From the NCBI GenBank assembly GCA_015490255.1, contig WFYF01000326.1:1-9376 (forward strand): a DNA stretch of 9,376 nucleotides, written 5' to 3'. Origin of the DNA: Caldifarciminota bacterium (GTDB lineage: Bacteria > Hydrothermota > Hydrothermia > S141-80). Shown here piece by piece: positions 1-6,291 of the stretch. Both the position numbers and the translations under genes were made by a program. Within the stretch, counting starts at the first letter, position 1. Each line of letters opens with the position of its first letter. Below the pieces are notes generated by a model, which was not told where the DNA came from, ran no database searches, and worked only from the letters and a program-made list of their open reading frames with translations.

Positions 1-766
1 CGGGATTTTTCACGCCTCCGGACACGTTGAAAAGTTTGGTCCCCGGGCTTTTTTCGGTGCCGAAGGAACGATACCACTCTCCGCCGTTTTTCACGATGGC
101 CGCCACCGCCGCCAGGGTTTCCACGTTGTTTACCAGGGTGGGCTTTCCGTACAGCCCGGCCTGCGCGGGATAGGGAGGTTTGAGCCGGGGCTCACCCCGC
201 TTGCCTTCCAGGGAGTTCAGGAGGGCGGTTTCCTCCCCACAGAGATAACTTCCCGCCCCCCGGAAGAGATACATGTCCACGGAAAATCCGGAGCCCAGGA
301 TGTTCTCCCCCAGAAATCCCGCCTCATAGGCCTCCTGGATGGCCCGTTCCATGATGCGGTACTGGGCAGGGTATTCCCAGCGGAGGTAATAGTAGATCTC
401 CCGGGCCCCCACGGCATAGGCGGCCAGGATGGCCCCCTCAATCACCATGTGGGGTTTGTGGTCCATCAGGACGCGGTCCTTGAAGGTGCCGGGCTCGCCC
501 TCGTCGGCGTTCACCGCGACGTATTTCGGCTCCCCCTGCGCTTTCGCCACGAATTCCCACTTGATGCCGGTGGGAAAGCCCGCGCCGCCCCGGCCCCGCA
601 GGCCCGAGGTTTTCACCTCAGCGATCACCTCCTCGGGAGACATGGACGTGAGGGCCTTGCGGAGAGCCTCATAACCGCCGATTTTGCGGTACCCCTCCAG
701 GGTGCGTACCGCAGGGTCGTCCACACCTTCAAGAAGAATTTTCGGAAAATCCGGGGTTTTGCCCAT
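1..766 (-). CDS. nuoF: NADH-quinone oxidoreductase subunit F (NuoF-type flavoprotein), 5' part only
   Basis: This is the N-terminal 255 residues of the NADH- and FMN-binding subunit of Complex I or a closely related NADH-linked complex; the gene continues off the left edge. Visible motifs are the glycine-rich GRGGAGFPTG (residues 58-67), NADEGEPGTFKDR (86-98) and further on GAGSYLCGEETALL followed by GKPTLVNNVETL, all hallmarks of the NuoF/51-kDa fold. By family knowledge the protein takes hydride from NADH on FMN and passes electrons to Fe-S clusters; the 4Fe-4S cysteines would lie beyond the window. The ATG at 764-766 is preceded by AGGAGG (773-778) six bases upstream and by a good promoter. 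There is no N-terminal thioredoxin-like extension, so it resembles NuoF more than the HndC/HymB hydrogenase subunits, but without the partner genes a hydrogenase or formate dehydrogenase flavin subunit cannot be excluded. It is first in its transcript, with no nuoE directly upstream. Confidence 0.93.
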   Translation of the reverse strand, partial: MGKTPDFPKILLEGVDDPAVRTLEGYRKIGGYEALRKALTSMSPEEVIAEVKTSGLRGRGGAGFPTGIKWEFVAKAQGEPKYVAVNADEGEPGTFKDRVLMDHKPHMVIEGAILAAYAVGAREIYYYLRWEYPAQYRIMERAIQEAYEAGFLGENILGSGFSVDMYLFRGAGSYLCGEETALLNSLEGKRGEPRLKPPYPAQAGLYGKPTLVNNVETLAAVAAIVKNGGEWYRSFGTEKSPGTKLFNVSGGVKNP

Positions 767-790
767 CGCAAACCTCCTCTTGTGGAGCCA

Positions 791-819
791 ATGATACGGT
801 CCGGAGGACGGAAATTCAA
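791..819 (-). promoter_or_regulatory. Sigma-70-like promoter of nuoF
   Basis: On the minus strand a -35 TTGAAT (814-819) and a -10 TATCAT (791-796) are separated by exactly 17 bp. The predicted start is near 784, giving a leader of about 18 nt that contains the AGGAGG ribosome binding site at 773-778. This makes nuoF the first gene of its transcript. Confidence 0.72.
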
Positions 820-831
820 AAACCGCGGGAA

Positions 832-871
832 CCTCTTGAAAAACTCTCCGGGGGTGTGTACACTCAAGAGG
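832..871. promoter_or_regulatory. Candidate operator: 8-bp inverted repeat spanning the cyclase promoter
   Basis: CCTCTTGA (832-839) is matched perfectly by TCAAGAGG (864-871), with 24 bp between the arms and centres 32 bp apart, about three helical turns. The left arm overlaps the -35 and the right arm covers the last -10 base and the expected transcription start. This geometry suits a dimer or tetramer that represses the promoter, possibly by bridging both arms. The cognate protein is unknown. Confidence 0.45.
836..864 (+). promoter_or_regulatory. Sigma-70-like promoter of the cyclase gene
   Basis: A -35 TTGAAA (836-841) and a -10 TACACT (859-864) are separated by 17 bp. Transcription would start near 871, leaving a leader of about 25 nt with a strong GGAGGAGG ribosome binding site (883-890). 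Its -35 lies 16 bp from the -35 of the divergent nuoF promoter, so one regulator bound between or over them could affect both genes. Confidence 0.74.
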
Positions 872-882
872 GCATGGAAAAC

Positions 883-890
883 GGAGGAGG
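883..890 (+). promoter_or_regulatory. Ribosome binding site deciding the cyclase GTG start
   Basis: GGAGGAGG is a near-perfect anti-16S match five bases before GTG 896. The ATG at 874 is in another frame. In-frame starts further upstream lie inside nuoF and ahead of the promoter. Confidence 0.8.
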
Positions 891-895
891 GTGCG

Positions 896-3800
896 GTGAA
901 GACAGCAGGGCTTCCTGGATTTGTCTCATCCCGTCATCTCCTCGCACTGGAGAAGGGGCCGCAGCGGGCCAGCGGAGCTCTGCTCCAGATGGACATCTCC
1001 GGCTTCACCGCCCTGACCGAAGAACTGGGAACCCGAGGAAAGGCAGGGACCGAAACCCTTACCCGAATTCTGCACCGGGTGTTCACGCCGCTTCTGGATC
1101 TCGTTTACCGCCACGGTGGTGAGGTCCTCCAGTTTCAGGGCGATGGCCTGTTTGCGGGATTTTATGACCCTGACCCTTCCCGGGCCCGCAGCCGTGCGGG
1201 GTCCTGCGCTGGCGCCATGCTGGATGCCTCCAGGGAATTTCAGGACATTCCAACGCCCTGGGGAACGCACGTCGTTCGTTTCCGGGTGACCGTGCAGGAG
1301 GGGACCTGGCTGGAGGCGGTGGTGGGCGACGCCGAGCGGACCGAGCTTCTGATTTCGGGGTCCTCCCTGGTGGATCTCATCCGGGCCACGGCGCAGGCGG
1401 CTCCCGGAAGTCTCTGGATCAACGGCGTTCCCGCTTCGCCGGAGTCCTGCGAACCGTTCCTTCTCCCTGTCCGGGCAGACGCACCGCAGCCCGTCCCGGC
1501 GCCTTCTGCCTTCTATCCGGCGGGCGTGGAAAGGTTTTTGAAGGCCTCTGCCCGGGGGGAACACCGTGTGGTGAGCACGGTTTTTGTGGGGCTTTCGGGC
1601 TATGATCCGGATCGCCCCCCGCTGACCGTTTTTCAGGAACTGTTCGTCCGTGTGCGGGAGATCGTTCACCGGCATGGCGGGGCTCTGGCCCGTCTGGACC
1701 CGTATGCGCAGGGCCATCGTCTGCTGCTGCTGTTTGGGGCTCCCGTGGCCCGGGAGCGCAGCGTGCTGAACGCCGTTCGCTGCGCCATGGACCTGGCCCG
1801 GCTGGACTTCCCGCCCTTTCAAATCCGTGCAAGCTGCACTACGGGATTTGTGTATGCCGGGGTGGTGGGCACCCCGTGGCGGCGGGAGTTTACGGTGCTC
1901 GGTGATGCCGTGAACCTGGCTTCCCGGCTGCTGGACCACGCGCCGGAAAGGGCTCCAGTGGTGGACGAGACTTCCTACAGGCTCACCCGCCGGCATACGG
2001 TTTTTCAGCAGGGCTCGCCGATCCCTGTTCGCGGCAGGTCCAGACCGGTCACCCCCTGGATTCCCATCCACCGTCGGGGAAAGGACGAAAGCCCATGGGT
2101 GGGCCGGGAGGAAACTGTTCAGAGGGTTCTCCGGTGGATACGCCATCATGTGCACAGCGTCACGGTGCTCCGCGGGGAAGCCGGTGCGGGGAAGAGCCGT
2201 TTGATTCAGGAACTCCTTCCCGTGCTGGAGCGGGAGGGGTGGTCTGTTCTCGCAGGAAGCATCGGGGAAGGAAGTTATCCCCTGATGGAAAACATGCTCC
2301 GCCAACTTGCCGGAATTTCCTCCACAGATCCGGAAGAGATCCAGAAAGCACGTCTGGAGGAATACCTGAAGATCCGGGGGGCCTCCCCGGATCTCCTCCG
2401 GCGATCTTCTTTCCTCAGCGTCATGGTGCTGGGGCTGGAAATGCCCGAAAGCCTCTATGCCCGGGTGGACCCGGAACTCCGCCGGGAGAACCTGATGGAA
2501 GCCATAGAGGAGATTTTCCTCCTTGAATCTCGCGGGAAGGGGCTTGTGGTGGTCCTGGACGATCTGGATCGGAGCACGTCGGAAGAGGTGGATCTGCTCC
2601 GGGAAGTGTTTCTCCGGCTGGTCCGAAACCATCCCCGAACCCGGTTGCACATTCTCGGGAGCGGACGCACCCTGACCCCGGAAACCCTGAACCTTTCGGC
2701 TTCCTTCCCCGTGCTAGACCTCCCTCTAGAGGGTCTGTCCCCCGAAGCCGTCCGGGTCTGGTGCCACACCCTCCTTCAGAACGACCCGCCGGAAGACCTG
2801 ATCGCCTTTCTCTATGAACGCTCCCGCGGGATTCCCCTCCTGCTGGAAGAGTATCTCTGGTTTCTCCTGGATCAGGGGTATCTGATAAGGGACTCCTTTA
2901 GAGGATGGGAGATGGACGCAACCGCGGCAACACGGGCGATCCCCGAAAACATCTGGACCCTGATCATGGCGCGGGTGGATCGGCTGTCTCCCCCTTCCCG
3001 GCGGACGCTGAAAGCGGGGAGCGTGGCAGGGAAGGTCTTTCCGGGGGCGGTGGTGGAGCGGGTGGTTTCCGGGGCCGGAACCCGGAGCCTGCTTGATGCT
3101 GCCCGGGAAGGGATTCTCCAGCCCGAGGAAACACGGGCCGGATGGTGGGCCTTCCGCCATGCCCTTCTCCAGGAAGTGATATACGACTCCCTTCTGGAAG
3201 AGGAAAAGCGGGCCTTTCACCGCGGGGTGGGCGAGGCACTGGAGGCCCTTCAACCCCTTCCCTACCGGACGCTGGCTTCCCTTCTGGCGTATCATTACGA
3301 CAAGGGAGGCCTCTGGGATCGGGCGCTGCGTCATACCCTGGCCGCAGCCCGCTTTGCCCGGGAGGCCTTCCACACCCGGGAGGCCCGAAACCTCTACCGG
3401 AAAGCGCTGGAACTCCTCCGCCGCCACCGTCCGGAAGACCGGGAAACGCTGTATGAAGTGCTGGAAAATCTCGGGGTGGTGAACCGCATCGCCGGCCATC
3501 TGGAGGAAGCCCGGGCCTGCTTTGAAGAGATGGCGGACCGGTTTCCCCAGGCCTATCGCCGGGCCCGGGCTCTCCAGCATCTGGCCCACCTGGAAATTGA
3601 ACAAGCCCGCGTGGAGGCGGCCCGGTCTCTTCTGAGCCGGGCCCTGGATCTGCTGGAGGAGGCGGAAGCCACTCCTCCCGTTGCGATGGAACGGGCCGGT
3701 GTGCTGGTGCTCCAGGCGCGGGTTGCCCAGATCCAGCGCCGGCTGGATGAAGCTCACAACTTTGCCCGGCAGGCCATGGAGATCCTGGAGAACCTGGCCG

Positions 3801-4828
3801 GATCGCCCGGGATTTCCGAACAGAACCGGCTCCGGAGCCTGGCCAGCGCCCTCAATCTCCTGACCATCATCGCCATATACCGGGGAGCTTATTCGGAAGC
3901 CCTTCGGTTCGGTCACCGGGGCCTGGAAGTGGCGCAGGCCTGTCAGGACCGGCTGAAAGAAAGCCAGTTCTATGGCAACCTGGGGCTGGTGTATCACGAT
4001 CTGGGGCAGTGGGATCGGGCTCTGGAGTTTCTGGAAAAGGACTGGACCCTTTCCGAAGAAATCGGACATCTGCAGGGGCTTGCGGCCGCCCTGTCCAACA
4101 TCGGGATCGTGCATCTTCAGCGCGGGGCCTTCGGTGAGGCACGGGAGGCCCTGACCCGGGCGCTGGCCATCCAGCGCCGGCTGGGCCTCACCCGGGACGA
4201 AGCCAAAACCCTGTGCAACCTCGGTGTGGTGGCGTGCCAGGCGGGGGATTATACCGAAGCGCTGTCTTGCTTTCGGCGTTTCGGAGAAATGTCCCGGCGC
4301 ATCGGATATCGCGCCGGCGAGGCGGCCGCCTGGCTGAACCTCGGGGAGGTCTGTTTCCTGATGGGAGATCTGGAACGGGCGGAGACGTGGCTTGCGCAGG
4401 CCCGTCCCCTTCTGGAGAACCTGAAGGACACCTACAACCTCATGGACTGGCACCTGATCAAAGGAGCCTGCTTTGCGGCGCGGGGTGTTCCGGAGGAAGC
4501 CCGGCAACACTATCTGCAGGCCCTGGAACTTGCCCGTGCACAGGGCGTGGCCTTTATGGAGGCCCGGGCCCTCGCCCGCCTGGCCGGGGTGTGTCCGGAT
4601 CCGGCCGAAGCCCGGCGGTATTTTCAGGAAGCGCTTCAGAAGATGGAGGCGCTGGAGATGCGCCGGGAACGGGCCGACACCCTGATTGCCTGGGGAACCT
4701 TCCTGCGAAAACAGGGCGAAACGGGCTGGAAAGAGGCTTTCCAGGAAGCGGCCGGGATCTATCGGAACCTCGGTTTGCCTGAAAAGGCCCGGGAGGCAGA
4801 ACAGCACCTCTCCGCACCGCCGGAATAA
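896..4828 (+). CDS. Tandem class III adenylate/guanylate cyclase - AAA/STAND-type ATPase - TPR protein (soluble adenylyl cyclase-like)
   Basis: A 1310-residue, probably cytosolic signalling protein with no signal peptide or membrane segment. Cyclase domain 1 (about 25-180) keeps both metal aspartates, D33 in MDISGFTALTE and D83 in QGDGLFAGF, but has V159 where the catalytic Asn should be. Cyclase domain 2 (about 222-385) has G232 and H274 at the metal positions but keeps T333, N340 and R344 in FTVLGDAVNLASR, with R266 at the usual substrate Lys. As in mammalian sAC, one composite site is therefore expected, probably making cAMP (cGMP not excluded). Next comes a P-loop NTPase with W401-VGREE, Walker A GEAGAGKS (427-434), Walker B VVVLDD (D555, D556), GIPLLLEEY and FRHALLQEVIYDSLL (from 753). 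TPR-like helical repeats fill about 790-1300. The frame stays open upstream to 449, but that part is antisense to nuoF. GTG at 896 follows GGAGGAGG by five bases and a promoter, so I chose it. Confidence 0.9.
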   Translation: MKTAGLPGFVSSRHLLALEKGPQRASGALLQMDISGFTALTEELGTRGKAGTETLTRILHRVFTPLLDLVYRHGGEVLQFQGDGLFAGFYDPDPSRARSRAGSCAGAMLDASREFQDIPTPWGTHVVRFRVTVQEGTWLEAVVGDAERTELLISGSSLVDLIRATAQAAPGSLWINGVPASPESCEPFLLPVRADAPQPVPAPSAFYPAGVERFLKASARGEHRVVSTVFVGLSGYDPDRPPLTVFQELFVRVREIVHRHGGALARLDPYAQGHRLLLLFGAPVARERSVLNAVRCAMDLARLDFPPFQIRASCTTGFVYAGVVGTPWRREFTVLGDAVNLASRLLDHAPERAPVVDETSYRLTRRHTVFQQGSPIPVRGRSRPVTPWIPIHRRGKDESPWVGREETVQRVLRWIRHHVHSVTVLRGEAGAGKSRLIQELLPVLEREGWSVLAGSIGEGSYPLMENMLRQLAGISSTDPEEIQKARLEEYLKIRGASPDLLRRSSFLSVMVLGLEMPESLYARVDPELRRENLMEAIEEIFLLESRGKGLVVVLDDLDRSTSEEVDLLREVFLRLVRNHPRTRLHILGSGRTLTPETLNLSASFPVLDLPLEGLSPEAVRVWCHTLLQNDPPEDLIAFLYERSRGIPLLLEEYLWFLLDQGYLIRDSFRGWEMDATAATRAIPENIWTLIMARVDRLSPPSRRTLKAGSVAGKVFPGAVVERVVSGAGTRSLLDAAREGILQPEETRAGWWAFRHALLQEVIYDSLLEEEKRAFHRGVGEALEALQPLPYRTLASLLAYHYDKGGLWDRALRHTLAAARFAREAFHTREARNLYRKALELLRRHRPEDRETLYEVLENLGVVNRIAGHLEEARACFEEMADRFPQAYRRARALQHLAHLEIEQARVEAARSLLSRALDLLEEAEATPPVAMERAGVLVLQARVAQIQRRLDEAHNFARQAMEILENLAGSPGISEQNRLRSLASALNLLTIIAIYRGAYSEALRFGHRGLEVAQACQDRLKESQFYGNLGLVYHDLGQWDRALEFLEKDWTLSEEIGHLQGLAAALSNIGIVHLQRGAFGEAREALTRALAIQRRLGLTRDEAKTLCNLGVVACQAGDYTEALSCFRRFGEMSRRIGYRAGEAAAWLNLGEVCFLMGDLERAETWLAQARPLLENLKDTYNLMDWHLIKGACFAARGVPEEARQHYLQALELARAQGVAFMEARALARLAGVCPDPAEARRYFQEALQKMEALEMRRERADTLIAWGTFLRKQGETGWKEAFQEAAGIYRNLGLPEKAREAEQHLSAPPE

Positions 4829-5024
4829 CCTCCGGAATCACCCCACAAGTTCTTGAGGCCTTCCGTGGGGACCCTTTCACAGCGGTCCGAAAAGATACCC
4901 CAAAAGGCTCTCCAGGAAATTCAGGGGACCCATACCCTGAAAGAAGCTGCACGAAGTCCCGCACAGGATCACGTGAACGCCATACAGTCATATAGTCCAG
5001 ACGCAGGGGCTGTCCCAACAAACC

Positions 5025-5038
5025 AGGGGATATCCCCT
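5025..5038. terminator. Possible weak terminator/palindrome between convergent genes
   Basis: AGGGGATATCCCCT is a perfect palindrome able to form a 5-bp stem with an ATAT loop. On the plus strand T continues to 5041, giving a short T run after the stem, and it sits about 200 bp past the cyclase stop. On the minus strand it lies 12 bases past the stop of the coiled-coil gene. The stem is short, so termination is uncertain. In the rest of 4829-5049 I see only a CCCCAC/GTGGGG stem (4841-4846 with 4865-4870) without a T tract. Confidence 0.3.
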
Positions 5039-5049
5039 TTTGTCAGGGT

Positions 5050-5847
5050 TCATGAAGTTGCCGAAACGGGCCGGGCCCATTCATAACTCTGGATCACCGC
5101 AATCCCGCGATCTTCGGCCCGTTTCTTCCACCGTGGGGGTGCATAATGACACACGATCACAGGAAACACGTCCATGCCATACACCCGCTGGACAACCTCC
5201 ATCCTGCGCTCCACCTGCCGGATCTTGGCAGCATCGTCCAGGCGAAGAACTGCCTCTCCCACGATCATCACCGCCTTTCCATCTTCCCTGCGGGCCCTCG
5301 CGAGCAGATTCACTTCCAGCCCTTCCACCTCGGTGCGCACAAAGGCCTCCTCCACCCTGAATCCATAGCGCTTGAAAAGAAGGGCGGGAAGATAACGAAA
5401 CGCTTCGTTCTCCAGCTCATACGCCAGGGTGCGGGACAGACTCCCAATCTGCTTCCGGTTCCGCTCCTGCCCCCGTGCCAGCTTCCGGATTTCTTCCTCT
5501 GTGCGTTTCTGGGCTTCAGCCAGCTCCTGAACGGTCTGTTCCAGGCGGTTCATGCGTTCTTCGCTGCGCTTCTGGGCTTCCACAAGCTCCTGAACAACCT
5601 GTTCCAGGCGATCTAGACGGTGCTCTGTTGCCTTCTGGGCCTCTGCAAGTTCCCGGACACTCTGGGACAGCTGCGCAAGCGCCTCCCATACACGCTGGAA
5701 GTTTTCATCCGTCCGCTGGATAAATCTTTCCAGGGTCGCTCGTGTGGCCAGCTCCTCCTCCAAAGTATCCACAAGCTCAAACAACACTTCCCGTGTCCGG
5801 GGATCCAGTTGTGCGATCTTTTCGGCAAGTCTGGCACGGATGGGCAT
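5050..5847 (-). CDS. Coiled-coil protein with C-terminal PD-(D/E)XK nuclease-like domain
   Basis: A 265-residue soluble protein. Residues 1-60 are helical and charged. Residues 63-125 are three 21-residue heptad repeats of the type V-x-E-L-x-E-A-Q-K, predicting a long coiled coil and oligomerisation. Residues from about 135 form an alpha/beta domain containing VEGLEVNLLA (E178) and, after a DGK turn, MIVGEAVLRL (E198). This layout matches uncharacterised coiled-coil/PD-(D/E)XK proteins (DUF3782-like) common in thermophiles and cyanobacteria, whose function is not established. The E-x-K position reads E198-A-V200, so the catalytic lysine seems absent and nuclease activity is doubtful. An in-frame ATG at 5883 lies upstream of this gene's -10, so the start is ATG 5847, preceded by GGAGGGG (5852-5858). 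It is a single-gene unit, convergent with the cyclase gene. The family assignment is tentative; that the ORF is real is much surer. Confidence 0.8.
   Translation of the reverse strand: MPIRARLAEKIAQLDPRTREVLFELVDTLEEELATRATLERFIQRTDENFQRVWEALAQLSQSVRELAEAQKATEHRLDRLEQVVQELVEAQKRSEERMNRLEQTVQELAEAQKRTEEEIRKLARGQERNRKQIGSLSRTLAYELENEAFRYLPALLFKRYGFRVEEAFVRTEVEGLEVNLLARARREDGKAVMIVGEAVLRLDDAAKIRQVERRMEVVQRVYGMDVFPVIVCHYAPPRWKKRAEDRGIAVIQSYEWARPVSATS
5473..5661 (-). repeat. Three tandem 63-bp repeats inside the coiled-coil gene
   Basis: The string TTCTGGGC recurs on the plus strand at 5507, 5570 and 5633, exactly 63 bp apart. In the protein the units are residues 63-83, 84-104 and 105-125, sharing V-x-E-L-x-E-A-Q-K and, in the first two, R-L-E-Q endings. 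Because 63 bp is 21 codons, or three heptads, copy-number change would lengthen or shorten the coiled coil without a frameshift. Confidence 0.85.
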
Positions 5848-5874
5848 CCCACCCCTCCACGTCTTTTTTCGGTT

Positions 5875-5903
5875 ACTATACACACCAGATGGGATTCTTT
5901 CAA
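5875..5903 (-). promoter_or_regulatory. Sigma-70-like promoter of the coiled-coil gene
   Basis: On the minus strand -35 TTGAAA (5898-5903) and -10 TATAGT (5875-5880) are separated by 17 bp. Transcription would begin near 5868, giving a leader of about 20 nt with the GGAGGGG ribosome binding site. This placement excludes the upstream ATG at 5883. Confidence 0.78.
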
Positions 5904-6291
5904 GCTCCCCGTGTCCGAGGTTCCGTCTGGACTTCAGGGCCGGAAACGCGACGAAAAATGAATGCCGGAGTGGTAATCCGCAGACAGGCTTCCGGAAATG
6001 GCCGTTTCAATACGGAAAAGTCGTGCCTGTACTCCACTCAGCAACCGTGAACCGATCCGACACGAACGAAGCGCCCCCGGGCTCCAGCCGAGTGGCTGAA
6101 GGGAGAATATAGACCCCGGGACAGACTGGACTCCTGGCAACGGGTCAAGGAAAGGAAACGATCCAGCTGTGCACGACACGAACCGGCCCGATACGGCGTA
6201 AAAAGACCGAAGAAGATACGCAGGGGGGTTGTGACTTCCCTTTACCCCCCTTCCGACCGTGTCAATACAACAGATTCCCAGACGAGGGTGG
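5904..6291. other. Non-coding stretch with several short inverted repeats; no gene recognised
   Basis: About 390 bp lie between the promoter of the coiled-coil gene and the stop of the regulator gene. Open frames here have no ribosome binding site or family motifs. I looked for tRNA, tmRNA, RNase P, SRP, 6S and common riboswitch landmarks and found none. Short inverted repeats are present: CCGGA/TCCGG (5965-5969 with 5991-5995), GTCGTGC/GCACGAC (6020-6026 with 6171-6177), and a nested element at 6076-6120 in which CCCGGG ends enclose CAGCC-GAGT-GGCTG (6085-6098). An unrecognised structured RNA, a decayed gene, or chance in GC-rich DNA are all possible. Confidence 0.4.
6222..6251 (-). terminator. 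Candidate hairpin downstream of the feo operon
   Basis: AGGGGGG (6222-6228) pairs perfectly with CCCCCCT (6245-6251) around a 16-base loop, starting about 40 bases after the stop of the last feo-operon gene. It lacks an immediate U tract on the minus strand, so it may be a 3' stabilising hairpin rather than an intrinsic terminator. Confidence 0.35.

Noticed and set aside
449..895. In-frame N-terminal extension of the cyclase protein (about 149 extra residues from ATG 449)
   Set aside because: This part is antisense to nuoF, lies ahead of the promoter at 836-864, has no domain signature, and GTG 896 has a far better ribosome binding site.
926..2650. Long open frame on the minus strand opposite the cyclase domains
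   Set aside because: Low-complexity Pro/Gly/His/Arg-rich translation with no family motif; it mirrors the codon bias of the real GC-rich gene.
2726..4807. 693-codon open frame on the minus strand opposite the ATPase/TPR part
   Set aside because: No recognisable domain, composition typical of an antisense shadow, and no promoter or ribosome binding site found.
4841..4870. CCCCAC/GTGGGG stem just after the cyclase stop as a rho-independent terminator
   Set aside because: Six pairs with an 18-base loop and no T tract.
5848..5883. ATG 5883 as start of the coiled-coil protein
   Set aside because: It lies upstream of this gene's -10 box (5875-5880) and has no ribosome binding site; ATG 5847 has both signals in place.
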